Of a stretch of 64,000 nt of DNA, positions 32,621 through 42,400 are shown in pieces. A program made the position numbers and the translations under genes. Under the pieces are notes generated by a model, which was given only the letters and a program-made list of their open reading frames with translations, was not told the DNA's origin and ran no database searches. The first letter of the stretch is position 1. Each line of letters starts with the position of its first letter. The DNA is from Pedobacter nutrimenti (GTDB lineage Bacteria > Bacteroidota > Bacteroidia > Sphingobacteriales > Sphingobacteriaceae). The stretch is from contig NZ_QKLU01000004.1 in the NCBI RefSeq assembly GCF_003208655.1, positions 372,001-436,000 on the forward strand, in the 5' to 3' direction.

Positions 32621-34927
32621 TTAAAGTTTAGACCAGTTGTAACTAATTCCAAAGACATAAGAGCGGCCATAACTTAAAGGCACCGCCCCCCCGCCGGTAC
32701 TATGGGCGCCACCCGATCCCAGGGAGTTACTGGCCAGCGTGGTTACATTGAACATATTTTTCACACCCGCGTTCAGGGTCAGTTGTTTGAAGAAAATTTT
32801 ACTGACCATCAAATCGGCCATATTAAAGGCAGCAGTAGTGGCCAGTCTTGCCCTTTGTACATTGTTTTCAGTAAACAGCTCGTAAACAGGACGCTTTCCG
32901 GAATATTTATAGGCCAGGTTAATACTGGTTCCAATTTTTTTAAACGTATAAATCAGGTTGCTGTTCAGTTCCGCCGCCCAAACAAACTGCGGTGTTTTTC
33001 CCAGTTCAGCTTCGGATTCGGAATACTTATTATAAGTACCGATGTATGAAAAGCCTACTGTGGCCTGAAAATCTTTCCAGAACAAGGTGTTTTCAAAAGT
33101 CCCTCCAGTGGTTTTATACTTCGAAATGTTAATCATGGTCGTAATGGAGGGATTATCAGCAGCCTGTCCGAATTCAATTCTGTTTTTGAAATTGTTGTAA
33201 AAGCCGTTCAGCGTTGACCGTAAACGAAGGTCATGTTCCTGAACAGGTGCCCAGCTTAAAGCAGCCGTATAACTGTCCGATTCTTCTGCTTTTAAATTTG
33301 GGTTTCCCATAATGGAATGACTGGCATCGAAAAAATCATAGTACAATTCGCGCAAAGCCGGTGCCCTGAAGCCCCTGGCATAACCCAGTCTCAGGTCAAG
33401 GTCTTGCAGCAATTCTATTTTCGCATTTATCGATGGAATAACCGGAGGGGCGTCGTACACAGAGTTTTTAATAAACCTCAAACCGGGGCGCAGGTTGATG
33501 CCTTTGATCAGGTTAATTTCTGAAGAGATAAAAAAAGCATAATCATTGATTTTCGGGTCTCCTTTAATCCGGGCTCCGCTGGCCTGGTCCAGATTAATTT
33601 CTATTCCCGGTTGCAGTTTCACCTGTTCTGAAAGTTTATATTGCGCAGTTGTACGTGCCGAAACCGAATTGAATTTCGAAACGTCCTGTTCACCGGCACC
33701 TGTGGAAAGGCTTTCTGTATTATTGGTAAAATCGTGAATAACGGTTTTCGTTTTCCGCTGAAGATCAGAATAGCCAATAACCCCGCTCAATTGCAATTTC
33801 GGATTTAACCGCCATTCGCCCTGCAATTGCTGTGTATAACGATTCGTGATGTATTTTTGATTTCTGGCTTTAAAATTATTAGGGTTCATTCCGCCCCTGG
33901 CATCCAGTGTTTCATCCAGGCCGTTAAACAGATAAGAAACCTTAAAATTATCGTTCTGGTAACCCAGCTTTGCATTTCCCATCCATTGTGTCTTCGGCTT
34001 CCAGCGGTTTACGTCGGCATCCACAATTTCCGGGGCTGCAGTAACAGCTGCCTGGTTCCATCCTCCAAATTCATTGTGGGTAGCACCGATCAGTGCACTC
34101 CAGCCTTTATTCTGCCAGCTGGCAGAAAGATTTTGCAGGTGGTTCCCCTTTGCCCTGAAGGCATCGTATTCTTTTCCGGCCGTTTCTTCCTGAACCCTTG
34201 CAGAAATGTTCAGCAGGGATTTTCCCGGGTTTTTGGTGATGATATTAACCACACCGGCCAGTGCATCAGAACCATAGGAAACCGAAAGTGGCCCCTCTAC
34301 AATTTCAATCCGCTCAATGGTGTTGATGTCAATCTGGTTCAGGCTTTCCCGGGTATCCCCACGGTCAATCAACGGCACCCCGTCGAGCAGTATTTTCACA
34401 TTTCTGCCGCTCATGCCCATCATATAAATATCACTTGTTCCCAAAGTCATATCGTTGGAAAAACGAAAACCAAGCTCTGTGCTCAGCACCTGCTGTATAT
34501 TGGTGGCTGCACGCAAGCGGATGCGTTCACCGTTGATGATCCGGGTTTGGTAAACAGAATTTTTAAGGGACTGGGGCTCATACTGACCTGTAATCACCAC
34601 CTCCTCGAGCTTTTCTGCGGCAGGTTTTAAACGGATGCTACCAAGTGTGCTTTCCTGTGCTGCATTAAGGGTTACTTCTGTTGCAAAAGAACGGTACTCG
34701 GTAGCAGACACTACTATTTTTACTTTTCCGACAGGGGCAGTAAGCCTGAACGTTCCGTCATCTTTGCTGTACACCGCCAGTTTTTCTTTTTGAACTTCAA
34801 TAAGCGCTCCAGACACCGGCAGTCCTTTTTCGGTTAAAATTTTACCCGTAATTACACCTTTATTTTGCTGAGCACTGGAAGTTCCGATGGTGAAGAGCAG
34901 TGTAATTAGCAGTAAATATAATTTCAT
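32621..34927 (-). CDS. hmuR: TonB-dependent heme receptor HmuR-like
   Basis: A 768-residue outer-membrane receptor. The signal peptide ends in TSSAQ. A CarboxypepD regulatory domain (GVITGKILTEKGLPVSGALIEV) is followed by the plug (RIRLRAATNIQQVLSTELGF, NVKILLDGVPLIDRGDTRESL, RIEIVEGPLSVSYGSDALAG, VNIITKNPG) and a barrel ending near YVFGISYNW. The plug is of the hemoglobin/heme and colicin-receptor class. Being first in an operon with hmuYTUVS identifies heme as the likely ligand. Two Fur-like operators lie before it, one over the -33 box and one at the start site. Confidence 0.9.
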   Translation of the reverse strand: MKLYLLLITLLFTIGTSSAQQNKGVITGKILTEKGLPVSGALIEVQKEKLAVYSKDDGTFRLTAPVGKVKIVVSATEYRSFATEVTLNAAQESTLGSIRLKPAAEKLEEVVITGQYEPQSLKNSVYQTRIINGERIRLRAATNIQQVLSTELGFRFSNDMTLGTSDIYMMGMSGRNVKILLDGVPLIDRGDTRESLNQIDINTIERIEIVEGPLSVSYGSDALAGVVNIITKNPGKSLLNISARVQEETAGKEYDAFRAKGNHLQNLSASWQNKGWSALIGATHNEFGGWNQAAVTAAPEIVDADVNRWKPKTQWMGNAKLGYQNDNFKVSYLFNGLDETLDARGGMNPNNFKARNQKYITNRYTQQLQGEWRLNPKLQLSGVIGYSDLQRKTKTVIHDFTNNTESLSTGAGEQDVSKFNSVSARTTAQYKLSEQVKLQPGIEINLDQASGARIKGDPKINDYAFFISSEINLIKGINLRPGLRFIKNSVYDAPPVIPSINAKIELLQDLDLRLGYARGFRAPALRELYYDFFDASHSIMGNPNLKAEESDSYTAALSWAPVQEHDLRLRSTLNGFYNNFKNRIEFGQAADNPSITTMINISKYKTTGGTFENTLFWKDFQATVGFSYIGTYNKYSESEAELGKTPQFVWAAELNSNLIYTFKKIGTSINLAYKYSGKRPVYELFTENNVQRARLATTAAFNMADLMVSKIFFKQLTLNAGVKNMFNVTTLASNSLGSGGAHSTGGGAVPLSYGRSYVFGISYNWSKL

Positions 34928-34935
34928 GTAAGAAT

Positions 34936-34958
34936 CTATTTAGAATTAGTTTAAATAA
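34936..34958 (-). promoter_or_regulatory. Fur-like operator 1 of the heme operon
   Basis: CTATTTAGAAT, TAGTTT, AAATAA (plus strand): the 23-bp motif shared with 19003-19025 and 34977-34999. It covers the predicted transcription start of hmuR. Confidence 0.6.
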
Positions 34959-34963
34959 TAGGA

Positions 34964-34996
34964 CAAGTATAGGGACTTATTTAGAATAATTACAAA
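34964..34996 (-). promoter_or_regulatory. Bacteroidota-type promoter for hmuR
   Basis: On the minus strand TTTG (34993-34996), a 21-bp spacer and TATACTTG (34964-34971) fit the TTTG/TAnnTTTG pattern with one mismatch. Both Fur-like motifs overlap or flank it. Confidence 0.6.
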
Positions 34997-34999
34997 TAA
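34977..34999 (-). promoter_or_regulatory. Fur-like operator 2 of the heme operon
   Basis: TTATTTAGAAT, AATTAC, AAATAA: inverted ends TTATTT/AAATAA, overlapping the -33 box of hmuR. It could also affect the divergent gene at 35095. Confidence 0.62.
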
Positions 35000-35094
35000 T
35001 ATTAAACTTTTCTCCTAACCTATTGTTTATATGCATTTTAGCAAAGCAAAATCCGGACATTAGGAGAAGTCAGATGAATGTGTATTTTTGTAGC

Positions 35095-36144
35095 ATGAAA
35101 CTACCTTACCTAGCGGGAACACTTTTAATAGGAATTTTAACAGTTGGTTTGTTTTCCAACTGTAATTCAGATGCTAAAAAAGCAAACGGACAAACTAAAA
35201 ACGGGCAGACTGCAGATGCAGATACAACAAAAGCCAAAAAAGAGGTGGAACGTCCACCTATTGATACCTTAAAGTACAATGCGCTTTTAAAAGATCTGGC
35301 CAATGGCGATACGACAGGCAAATGGCCGGTTAAAAAACAGCCATATCCACTACCGGGAGCAATTTTACCTTTTAAACGTATTGTTGTTTATTATGGAAAC
35401 CTGCACTCCAAAAAAATGGGTGCCCTGGGTGAATATGCTCCAAAAGAAATGTGGAGAAGACTGGATGCAGAAGTAAAACACTGGGAAAAAGCAGACCCTA
35501 AAACGCCAGTACAACCAGGCTTGCACTATATTGCTGCCGTAGCCAGCGGTACGCCCGGAAAAGACAACAAATACATTAACCGCATGGCCAATAAACAGAT
35601 TGATTCTGTATTGAGCATTGCGAGAATGCGTCCGAATACCATCGTATTTTTGGATTTACAAGTGGCTTTGAGCAACATCAAAGCAGAGCTTCCGCATATT
35701 GAAAAGTATTTACAACTGCCTTTTGTACATTTAGGTATAGACCCTGAATTCTCTATGAAAGACGGTTCCCTGCCTGGCAAAAGAATTGGCACCTATGATG
35801 CTGCAGACATTAATTATGTTTCCCAGTACCTGGCCGATATCGTAAAAAAGTACAACCTGCCACCTAAAGTATTTACGGTTCACCGTTTTACAAAAAAGAT
35901 GGTGACCAATTACCAGAACATCAAATTACGTCCTGAAGTACAAATTGTAATGCACATGGACGGATGGGGTGAACCTGAACTGAAAAAAGGAACTTACCGT
36001 CACTTTATCTATTCAGAACCGGTTCAGTTTACAGGTTTCAAGTTGTTTTATAAAAACGACCTGAAAAAAGCACCTAATGTGATGCTTACTCCTGAAGAGC
36101 TGCTAAAGCTAAAACCAAAACCTATTTACATACAATATCAGTAA
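35095..36144 (+). CDS. Conserved lipoprotein with TIM-barrel-like domain, function unknown
   Basis: About 349 residues from the ATG at 35095, where a signal peptide with a possible lipobox (LFSNC) starts; the frame is open to 35023 but the added residues are not signal-like. A charged linker follows. The main domain has short strand-turn motifs at regular spacing typical of a barrel: RIVVYYGNLHSKKMGALGEY, LHYIAAVASG, IVFLDLQVA, FVHLGIDPEFSM, YNLPPKVFTVHRFT and EVQIVMHMDGWG. I recognise it as a conserved uncharacterised family, not a named enzyme. The acidic and histidine residues (LGIDPEF, VHRF, HMDGWG) may form an active site. It is divergent from hmuR, but iron control is not proved. Confidence 0.7.
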   Translation: MKLPYLAGTLLIGILTVGLFSNCNSDAKKANGQTKNGQTADADTTKAKKEVERPPIDTLKYNALLKDLANGDTTGKWPVKKQPYPLPGAILPFKRIVVYYGNLHSKKMGALGEYAPKEMWRRLDAEVKHWEKADPKTPVQPGLHYIAAVASGTPGKDNKYINRMANKQIDSVLSIARMRPNTIVFLDLQVALSNIKAELPHIEKYLQLPFVHLGIDPEFSMKDGSLPGKRIGTYDAADINYVSQYLADIVKKYNLPPKVFTVHRFTKKMVTNYQNIKLRPEVQIVMHMDGWGEPELKKGTYRHFIYSEPVQFTGFKLFYKNDLKKAPNVMLTPEELLKLKPKPIYIQYQ

Positions 36145-36160
36145 ACACTTAAAAGAACAT

Positions 36161-36192
36161 AAAAAAAGCGGTCCATCTGGACCGCTTTTTTT
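36161..36192 (+). terminator. Intrinsic terminator
   Basis: AAAAAAAGCGGTCC and its complement form a perfect stem around a 4-nt loop with a T tail, 16 bases after the lipoprotein stop. Confidence 0.85.
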
Positions 36193-36315
36193 ATGTCTTA
36201 AAAATTTACATCCTTTCGCTCAAAAACAAAACACGAAGCATTGCGCAACATAAACTTAAGCAGACCCTAAACATTTTCTTGTATTATTTAATATAAATTA
36301 CGAATTTGGTAATTC

Positions 36316-36903
36316 ATGCAGGAATTCTCTCCTTACTTCCAATTGGGTTGGCAGCATATGCTGGGCTGGCAGGGCTATGGCCCCCTTCTTTTTGTCATTG
36401 TCCTATGCTGTAGCTACAACCTGATAAACTGGAAAAAAGTGGGCCTGGTGATGCTGGTTTTCGCCCTCGGATATGGCCTTAGCTTTAACCTTGGCCTACT
36501 CTATCATATCTACCTGAATCCGGCACTGGTGACTTTCCTTGTCCCGCTCACCGTACTGATCAGTGCGGCCTCCAACCTCTTTAACAAAAAGCAAAAAAGA
36601 CATCAGGGAAAGGCCAGGTATCTATTGATCCTGCTCTTTGGTCTTATTCACGGGCTGGCCTTCGTTAATTACTTTAAAACCCTGCAGGTACAACCAGCCG
36701 ACCTTACCGAAAAATTACTGGCTTTTAATGCCGGGCTGCTTTCCGGACAAGTGCTGCTTCTGATGGCCACCCTGTTCACTGGATTTATACTGGTTTGGGT
36801 CATTAAAGTTAAAAAGTGGGACTGGATCTTTTTTCTTTCCTCGGCCATATTTGGCATCTCCCTACTCATGACCGCAGAACATTTTCCGGCCCTGCTGCAA
36901 TAA
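36316..36903 (+). CDS. HupE/UreJ-like membrane protein
   Basis: A 195-residue protein with about six hydrophobic segments. It carries the family's opening (YFQLGWQHMLGWQGYGPLLFVIVL) and a later HGLAFVNYFKTL. HupE/UreJ proteins are membrane proteins linked to nickel or cobalt uptake in some species. The usual HxxxGxDH metal motif is replaced here by GWQHMLGWQGYGPLLF, with the second histidine missing, so metal transport is uncertain. It is followed by 76 noncoding bases and the phosphoesterase gene on the same strand. Confidence 0.7.
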   Translation: MQEFSPYFQLGWQHMLGWQGYGPLLFVIVLCCSYNLINWKKVGLVMLVFALGYGLSFNLGLLYHIYLNPALVTFLVPLTVLISAASNLFNKKQKRHQGKARYLLILLFGLIHGLAFVNYFKTLQVQPADLTEKLLAFNAGLLSGQVLLLMATLFTGFILVWVIKVKKWDWIFFLSSAIFGISLLMTAEHFPALLQ

Positions 36904-36979
36904 GTAATTGTTAAGCTTTTCTCAGGCTGTTTCATCTCTGTATTTCAATACTTAACTTTAAGGTTTAAACCTATTTCAA

Positions 36980-39427
36980 ATGGTATCAAGATCCCGCCTG
37001 CTGCTCAGTGCCCTGCTCCTTCTGGTTGTTTCCTTTGCTTTTGCCCAGCTGCCAACCAATGACCCCAGTGCCTCAAAAATCCTATTGCCCAATGGCTGGT
37101 CATTGAGCCCTGCAGGAAGGTCCTTGCCCCTTGGCGATCTTCCCCTGAACATACAACTTTCCCGTTCTGGAAAATTGCTCGCGGTAACCAACAACGGGCA
37201 GGGAAAACAAACTTTACAACTTATTGATCCCAAAAAAGAAAGCCTGCTGGACCAGGTACCTATTGGCAAGTCCTGGTATGGACTGCAATTCAGCGCAGAC
37301 GACAAAACATTATACGTTTCGGGTGGAAATGACAATATTATTCTGGCTTATGCCCTAGCCGGCCAAAAACTGGGAAAAGCCGACACCATACGTTTAGGTA
37401 AAGCCTGGCCAAAAGAAAAAATCAGCCCAACGGGTATTGCGATTGATGAACAGAAAGCGGTATTGTATACCGTTACAAAAGAAGACAATGCCCTATATGT
37501 GGTGGACCTGAAAACAAAACAGGTTTTACAAAAAATCTCCCTAGGCCACGAAGCCTACAGCTGTATCCTTTCGGCCGACCGGTCAGAGCTGTACATTTCA
37601 CTCTGGGGAGGGGATAAAATTGCAGTGTACGAGACAAAGGCCCAAAAAATAACCAAAGAAATTTCTACCGAAAGCCATCCGAATGAGCTGCTGCTGAGTA
37701 AAAACGGAAATATCCTGTTTTGTGCAAATGCGAATTCCAATTCCGTATCGGTCATTGATCTTAAACAAGATAAAGTTATCGAGTCCATTTCGGCCTCCTT
37801 ATACCCGACCCGTTTAACCGGCTCGACCACCAATGCCCTCACCCTTTCGGCAAATGGCAAGACCCTATATATAGCCAATGCCGACAACAACTGTCTTGCT
37901 GTTTTCGATGTAAGCAGTCCCGGAAAAAGCCAGGCCAAAGGATTTATCCCCACCGGCTGGTATCCGACAAGCCTGAAAACCAGTGGCAATAAAATATTGG
38001 TAGCCAATGGAAAAGGTTTTTCTTCCATGGCCAACCCCAATGGCCCTCAGCCGGTAAAAAAAGACGACAGTGATTATCAGAAAGGTTCTACAGAAAAAAA
38101 AGATGTACAATATATCGGTGGCTTGTTTAAAGGCAGTCTTTCTTTTATTGATCAGCCAGGCCCCGACCAGCTGAAAGCTTACTCCTCACAGGTTTATGCC
38201 AATACCCCCTTTAACCGCTCCAAAGAAGCAGAGGCCCCCGGAAACGCAGAAATGGTGATCCCCAGAAAACCCGGGCAGCTTTCTCCGATTAAGCATGTTT
38301 TTTACATCATTAAGGAAAACCGCACCTATGACCAGGTCCTGGGTGATATGAAGGAAGGCAATGGTGATTCCAGCCTTTGTATTTTCCCGGAAAAGGTGAC
38401 ACCCAACCACCATGCCCTGGCCCGGGAATTTGTGTTACTGGATAATTTTTACGTGGATGCAGAAGTCAGTGCAGACGGGCACAACTGGAGCACTGCCGCT
38501 TATGCCAATGATTTTGTAGAGAAAACCTGGCCCATTAGTTATGGCGGCCGGGGTGGCAATTATGACTTTGAAGGGAGCCGGAAAATTGCCTATCCCAAAG
38601 ATGGTTTTATATGGGATTACTGCAAACGCGCAGGTTTAAGCTATAGGAGTTACGGAGAATTTGCAGACCATGGCAAAGCGAACATTAAATCGCTGGAAGG
38701 CCACATCTGTACCGCCTCACCAGGCTTTAACATGGACATTAAAGATGTGGAAAGGGTAAGGGTCTGGAAAAAGGATTTTGACTCTCTGCTGGCGGTAAAT
38801 GCGGTTCCTCAGTTCAGTACCATCCGGCTTTCCAATGACCACACCAGCGGACAGAAAAAGGGCAAATTAAGCCCTGTAGCTGCTGTGGCAGACAACGACC
38901 TTGCTCTTGGCCAGCTGATTGAACATTTATCCCACAGTCCCCTGTGGAAAGAGTCTGCTGTATTTGTACTGGAAGACGATGCCCAAAACGGACCCGACCA
39001 TATTGATGCACACCGTTCTCCGGCTTTTGTGATTAGCCCTTACATAAAAAAAGGCAGTGTTAACCATACCATGTATTCCACTTCGGGGATATTGCGCACT
39101 ATGGAACTGATTCTGGGCCTGCCCCCAATGAGCCAGTACGATGCAGCAGCAGTTCCATTATACGATTGTTTTACCAGCAAAGCAGATTTCAGCACTTATA
39201 CCGCCAAAGCGGCGCAGGTCGATCTGGAGCAAAGAAATATGGCCTCGAACAAAAGCTCTGAACGCTCTGAAAAGTGGAACTTTGCCAAAGAAGATTCCGC
39301 ACCCGACCTGGACCTGAATGAAGTGATCTGGAAATCGGTCAGGGGGGAACATTCTGTGATGCCCGCCCCTAAAAGGAGTGCTTTTGTTAAGCTCGAGCAA
39401 AAGAAAAAGAAAGATGATGACGATTAA
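36980..39427 (+). CDS. Beta-propeller (YncE-like) / phosphoesterase fusion protein
   Basis: An 815-residue exported protein. The signal peptide ends at FAFAQ. The first half has repeated propeller blades (KLLAVTNNGQGKQTLQLID, LYVVDLKTKQVLQKISLGHE, KTLYIANADNNCLAVFDV). The second half begins with FYIIKENRTYDQVLGDM, the phosphoesterase family (PF04185-like) start, followed by DNFYVDAEVSADGHNWS and VFVLEDDAQNGPDHIDAHRSP, which carry the likely metal ligands. Such fusions are phosphatase- or phospholipase C-like. Its stop overlaps that of parC by 4 bases. Substrate unknown. Confidence 0.85.
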   Translation: MVSRSRLLLSALLLLVVSFAFAQLPTNDPSASKILLPNGWSLSPAGRSLPLGDLPLNIQLSRSGKLLAVTNNGQGKQTLQLIDPKKESLLDQVPIGKSWYGLQFSADDKTLYVSGGNDNIILAYALAGQKLGKADTIRLGKAWPKEKISPTGIAIDEQKAVLYTVTKEDNALYVVDLKTKQVLQKISLGHEAYSCILSADRSELYISLWGGDKIAVYETKAQKITKEISTESHPNELLLSKNGNILFCANANSNSVSVIDLKQDKVIESISASLYPTRLTGSTTNALTLSANGKTLYIANADNNCLAVFDVSSPGKSQAKGFIPTGWYPTSLKTSGNKILVANGKGFSSMANPNGPQPVKKDDSDYQKGSTEKKDVQYIGGLFKGSLSFIDQPGPDQLKAYSSQVYANTPFNRSKEAEAPGNAEMVIPRKPGQLSPIKHVFYIIKENRTYDQVLGDMKEGNGDSSLCIFPEKVTPNHHALAREFVLLDNFYVDAEVSADGHNWSTAAYANDFVEKTWPISYGGRGGNYDFEGSRKIAYPKDGFIWDYCKRAGLSYRSYGEFADHGKANIKSLEGHICTASPGFNMDIKDVERVRVWKKDFDSLLAVNAVPQFSTIRLSNDHTSGQKKGKLSPVAAVADNDLALGQLIEHLSHSPLWKESAVFVLEDDAQNGPDHIDAHRSPAFVISPYIKKGSVNHTMYSTSGILRTMELILGLPPMSQYDAAAVPLYDCFTSKADFSTYTAKAAQVDLEQRNMASNKSSERSEKWNFAKEDSAPDLDLNEVIWKSVRGEHSVMPAPKRSAFVKLEQKKKKDDDD

Positions 39428-42400
39428 AACAGGCCTAGCTGACCTTTATCATCAATGTCCACATCCTCTGGATTGGTGATTTCCAGTTTGATTTCTTTTT
39501 TGACTTCCGGCTGAGCCTCAGGTTCAGCAGATTTGGCTTTTGCTGCAGCTTTCGTAGGCTTTTGGTTTTCTTCAGCAGGTTTTTCTGCAGCCTTTTGGCT
39601 CACAAACTTAGGTTTTGTTTTTACAGGCTCTGCAGGGCTGCTTTCTGCCGGACTTTCCTTTTCTTCCGGTGGCACCTGCGCCTGGGCCTCTTCAATTACC
39701 TCTGTTTTTTTTACCGCTGGTTTTGCAACCTCAAACTTTTTCTTTTCCGTTTTGGCCGGAACAATTTCTTCGGTCTTTTCAGCTACAGGTTCTTCCGAAC
39801 TTTCTTCAACAGCGTCTTCCGACTCCTGCTCTGTAGCGGTCGTCTCCTGTTCCATGCCTTCCGGACTTTCTGAATTTTCCTCCGCAGGGCTTTCATCTAT
39901 ATCCAAAGGCTCTTGCTGCTGGTCCCTTTCCACAGCTGCAGCACTTTCATCTGTCAATTCGATTTCCTCGTATTCGCGGATGTCCAGTTTCTTTACATCA
40001 TGTGGGGTTAACCTGTTGCCGTTTGCACGGATGCCTTTTACATCAATAAAATCTGCCAGAACAATTTCCAGCGTTTCAGGGATCTGTGTTTTTCCCTTCA
40101 GAACATCTACAGTTAAAACAGCCGCAGGGTTACCGGTCAGGTAAATAAATTTAGAGCCGGCTTCCTCACTGATCAGGCTTAATTTTTTTCCTACAGCAAT
40201 GGCCTCAAACTGGAAACGTTTGATAAAATAGTTTTTCGCCTTTCCTTCGTATTGTACAACTGCAAATGGTTTTTCCGGATCAAATTTCTGGATCAGCAGC
40301 AGGTCTGCGTCAAAGTGGTTGCTCAGTTCAAAAGTGCTCAGTTCGTACCAGCCGTCTTTATGAACCTGCAGAATTTTATCGTCTCCATCAAATTCGCCCA
40401 GGTATTTTCCTCTGCCATCTACATTCAAGCGGCGCAGCAATTCATCGTACCATATTTTGAGCCCGGAAAGGGTAGATACACCTTTACTTTTCAGGATGAT
40501 TTTTTTGATCGGGTATTTAGAAACAATATTTCCTTGTGAGGCGCGGCCCTTAATGGCAATTTCTGCAAAATCCAGGTCAAAGACCAATTTTTTCAATTTG
40601 GTATGTGGCTTCAGCTGTACATTGACAATTTCGGCCTCCCCATTTGGATTGGCCGTAAAATACAATACTTTAGAGCCTTTACTGCCCTTGGTCAGGTCAT
40701 ATTCCTTATCCCTGGTTACCCCAACAACAGCAAAACGTTTGATATAGGAAATACCGCTTGCCCCATCCTTATAAATCATATTGTAAATGGTGCGCTCATC
40801 TCCTTTTTTAAAGACCGCTGCGTGGATTATGCCTTTTCCAACAAAGGTTTTATCGGCCACCTTGGTGATCATGCACTTCCCATCTTCCCTGAAAACGATA
40901 ATTTCGTCCAGGTCAGAACAGTCTGCCACAAATTCATCTTTGCGCAGGCCCGTACCAATAAACCCATCGGTTGGGTTCATGTATAATTTTACATTGGCCA
41001 GGGCCACTTTAGAAGCCTCTACGCGGTCAAATAAACGGATTTCGGTTTTACGTTCACGGCCTTTGCCATATTTATCCTTTAGTTTCTGGAACCAGGCAAT
41101 CGCATATTCTGTCAGGTGCCTCAGGTGATTTTTAACCACCTTAATTTCATCTTCCAGGGCTTTCATCTGTTCGTCAGCCTTTTTCACATCAAAACGGGTG
41201 ATGCTGCTCATTGGCTTATCGATCAGTTTTTTGAAATCCTCAGGAAGAATTTCCCGGTACAGTTGCGGCTTGAAAGGTTCAAACAATACGTTTAAAACCT
41301 CTACTACCCCTTCAAAATTTCCTGAATTTTCGTATTCAGGATTTTTATACATCCCTTCCTGAATAAAAATTTTCAACAGGGAACTGAAAAAGATTTTCTC
41401 TTCCAGCTCGTTCAGCCGGATTTCCAGTTCCTGTTTCAGCAGGGCCTTGGTGTGCTTGGTATTTGCAATCAGGATGTCGTTCACGCTCATAAACTGAGGT
41501 TTGTCATCCCTGATGATGCAGGTATTTGGGGAAATAGAAACTTCGCAGGATGTAAAAGCGTACAGTGCATCTATGGTCACATCGGGTGAAATGCCCGGGG
41601 CCAGTTGGATGACAATCTCTACATTCTGCGCCGTATTGTCCTCAATTTTTTTGATTTTGATTTTGCCTTTATCATTGGCCGACAAAATACTGTCGATCAC
41701 AGAACCGGTAGTAGTACTGAAAGGCACCTCGGTAATGACCAGCGTTTTTTTGTCTTTTTCTGTAATTTTTGCCCTTACCCTGATTTTCCCGCCACGCATT
41801 CCTTCGTTATAAGCCGAAAAATCGGCCATACCACCGGTAAAGAAATCTGGTAAAATGTTGGGCCTTTGTCCCTGCAATGCTTCGATAGAGGCATCCAGCA
41901 GTTCCACAAAGTTATGGGGCATCACCTTGGTGGCCAGACCTACAGCAATACCTTCGGCACCCTGGGCCAGCAGCAATGGAAATTTTACGGGTAAAGTGAT
42001 GGGTTCATTGTTCCGGCCATCATAACTGAGCTGCCAGACGGTCGTATCCGGATTAAATACCACATCATTGGCAAACTTGGATAAACGGGCCTCGATATAA
42101 CGGGGTGCCGCAGCACTGTCTCCGGTTACCGGGTCCCCCCAGTTTCCCTGGCAGTCAATCAACAGGTCTTTCTGACCAATCTGCACCATGGCATCACCGA
42201 TAGAAGCATCCCCGTGCGGGTGGTACTTCATCGTATTTCCAATTACGTTCGCCGCTTTATTGAAACGTCCGTCGTCCATTTCCTTCAGCGAGTGCATAAT
42301 CCTTCGCTGTACGGGTTTTAACCCATCATTAATATGGGGAACCGCGCGGTCCAGGATTACATAAGAAGCATAATCGAGGAACCAGTTTTCATAGAGCCCG

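Noticed and set aside
39533..40144. Plus-strand ORF opposite the ParC tail
   Set aside because: Its Ser/Ala/Phe-rich low complexity is the mirror of the Glu/Lys/Pro tail codons on the other strand.
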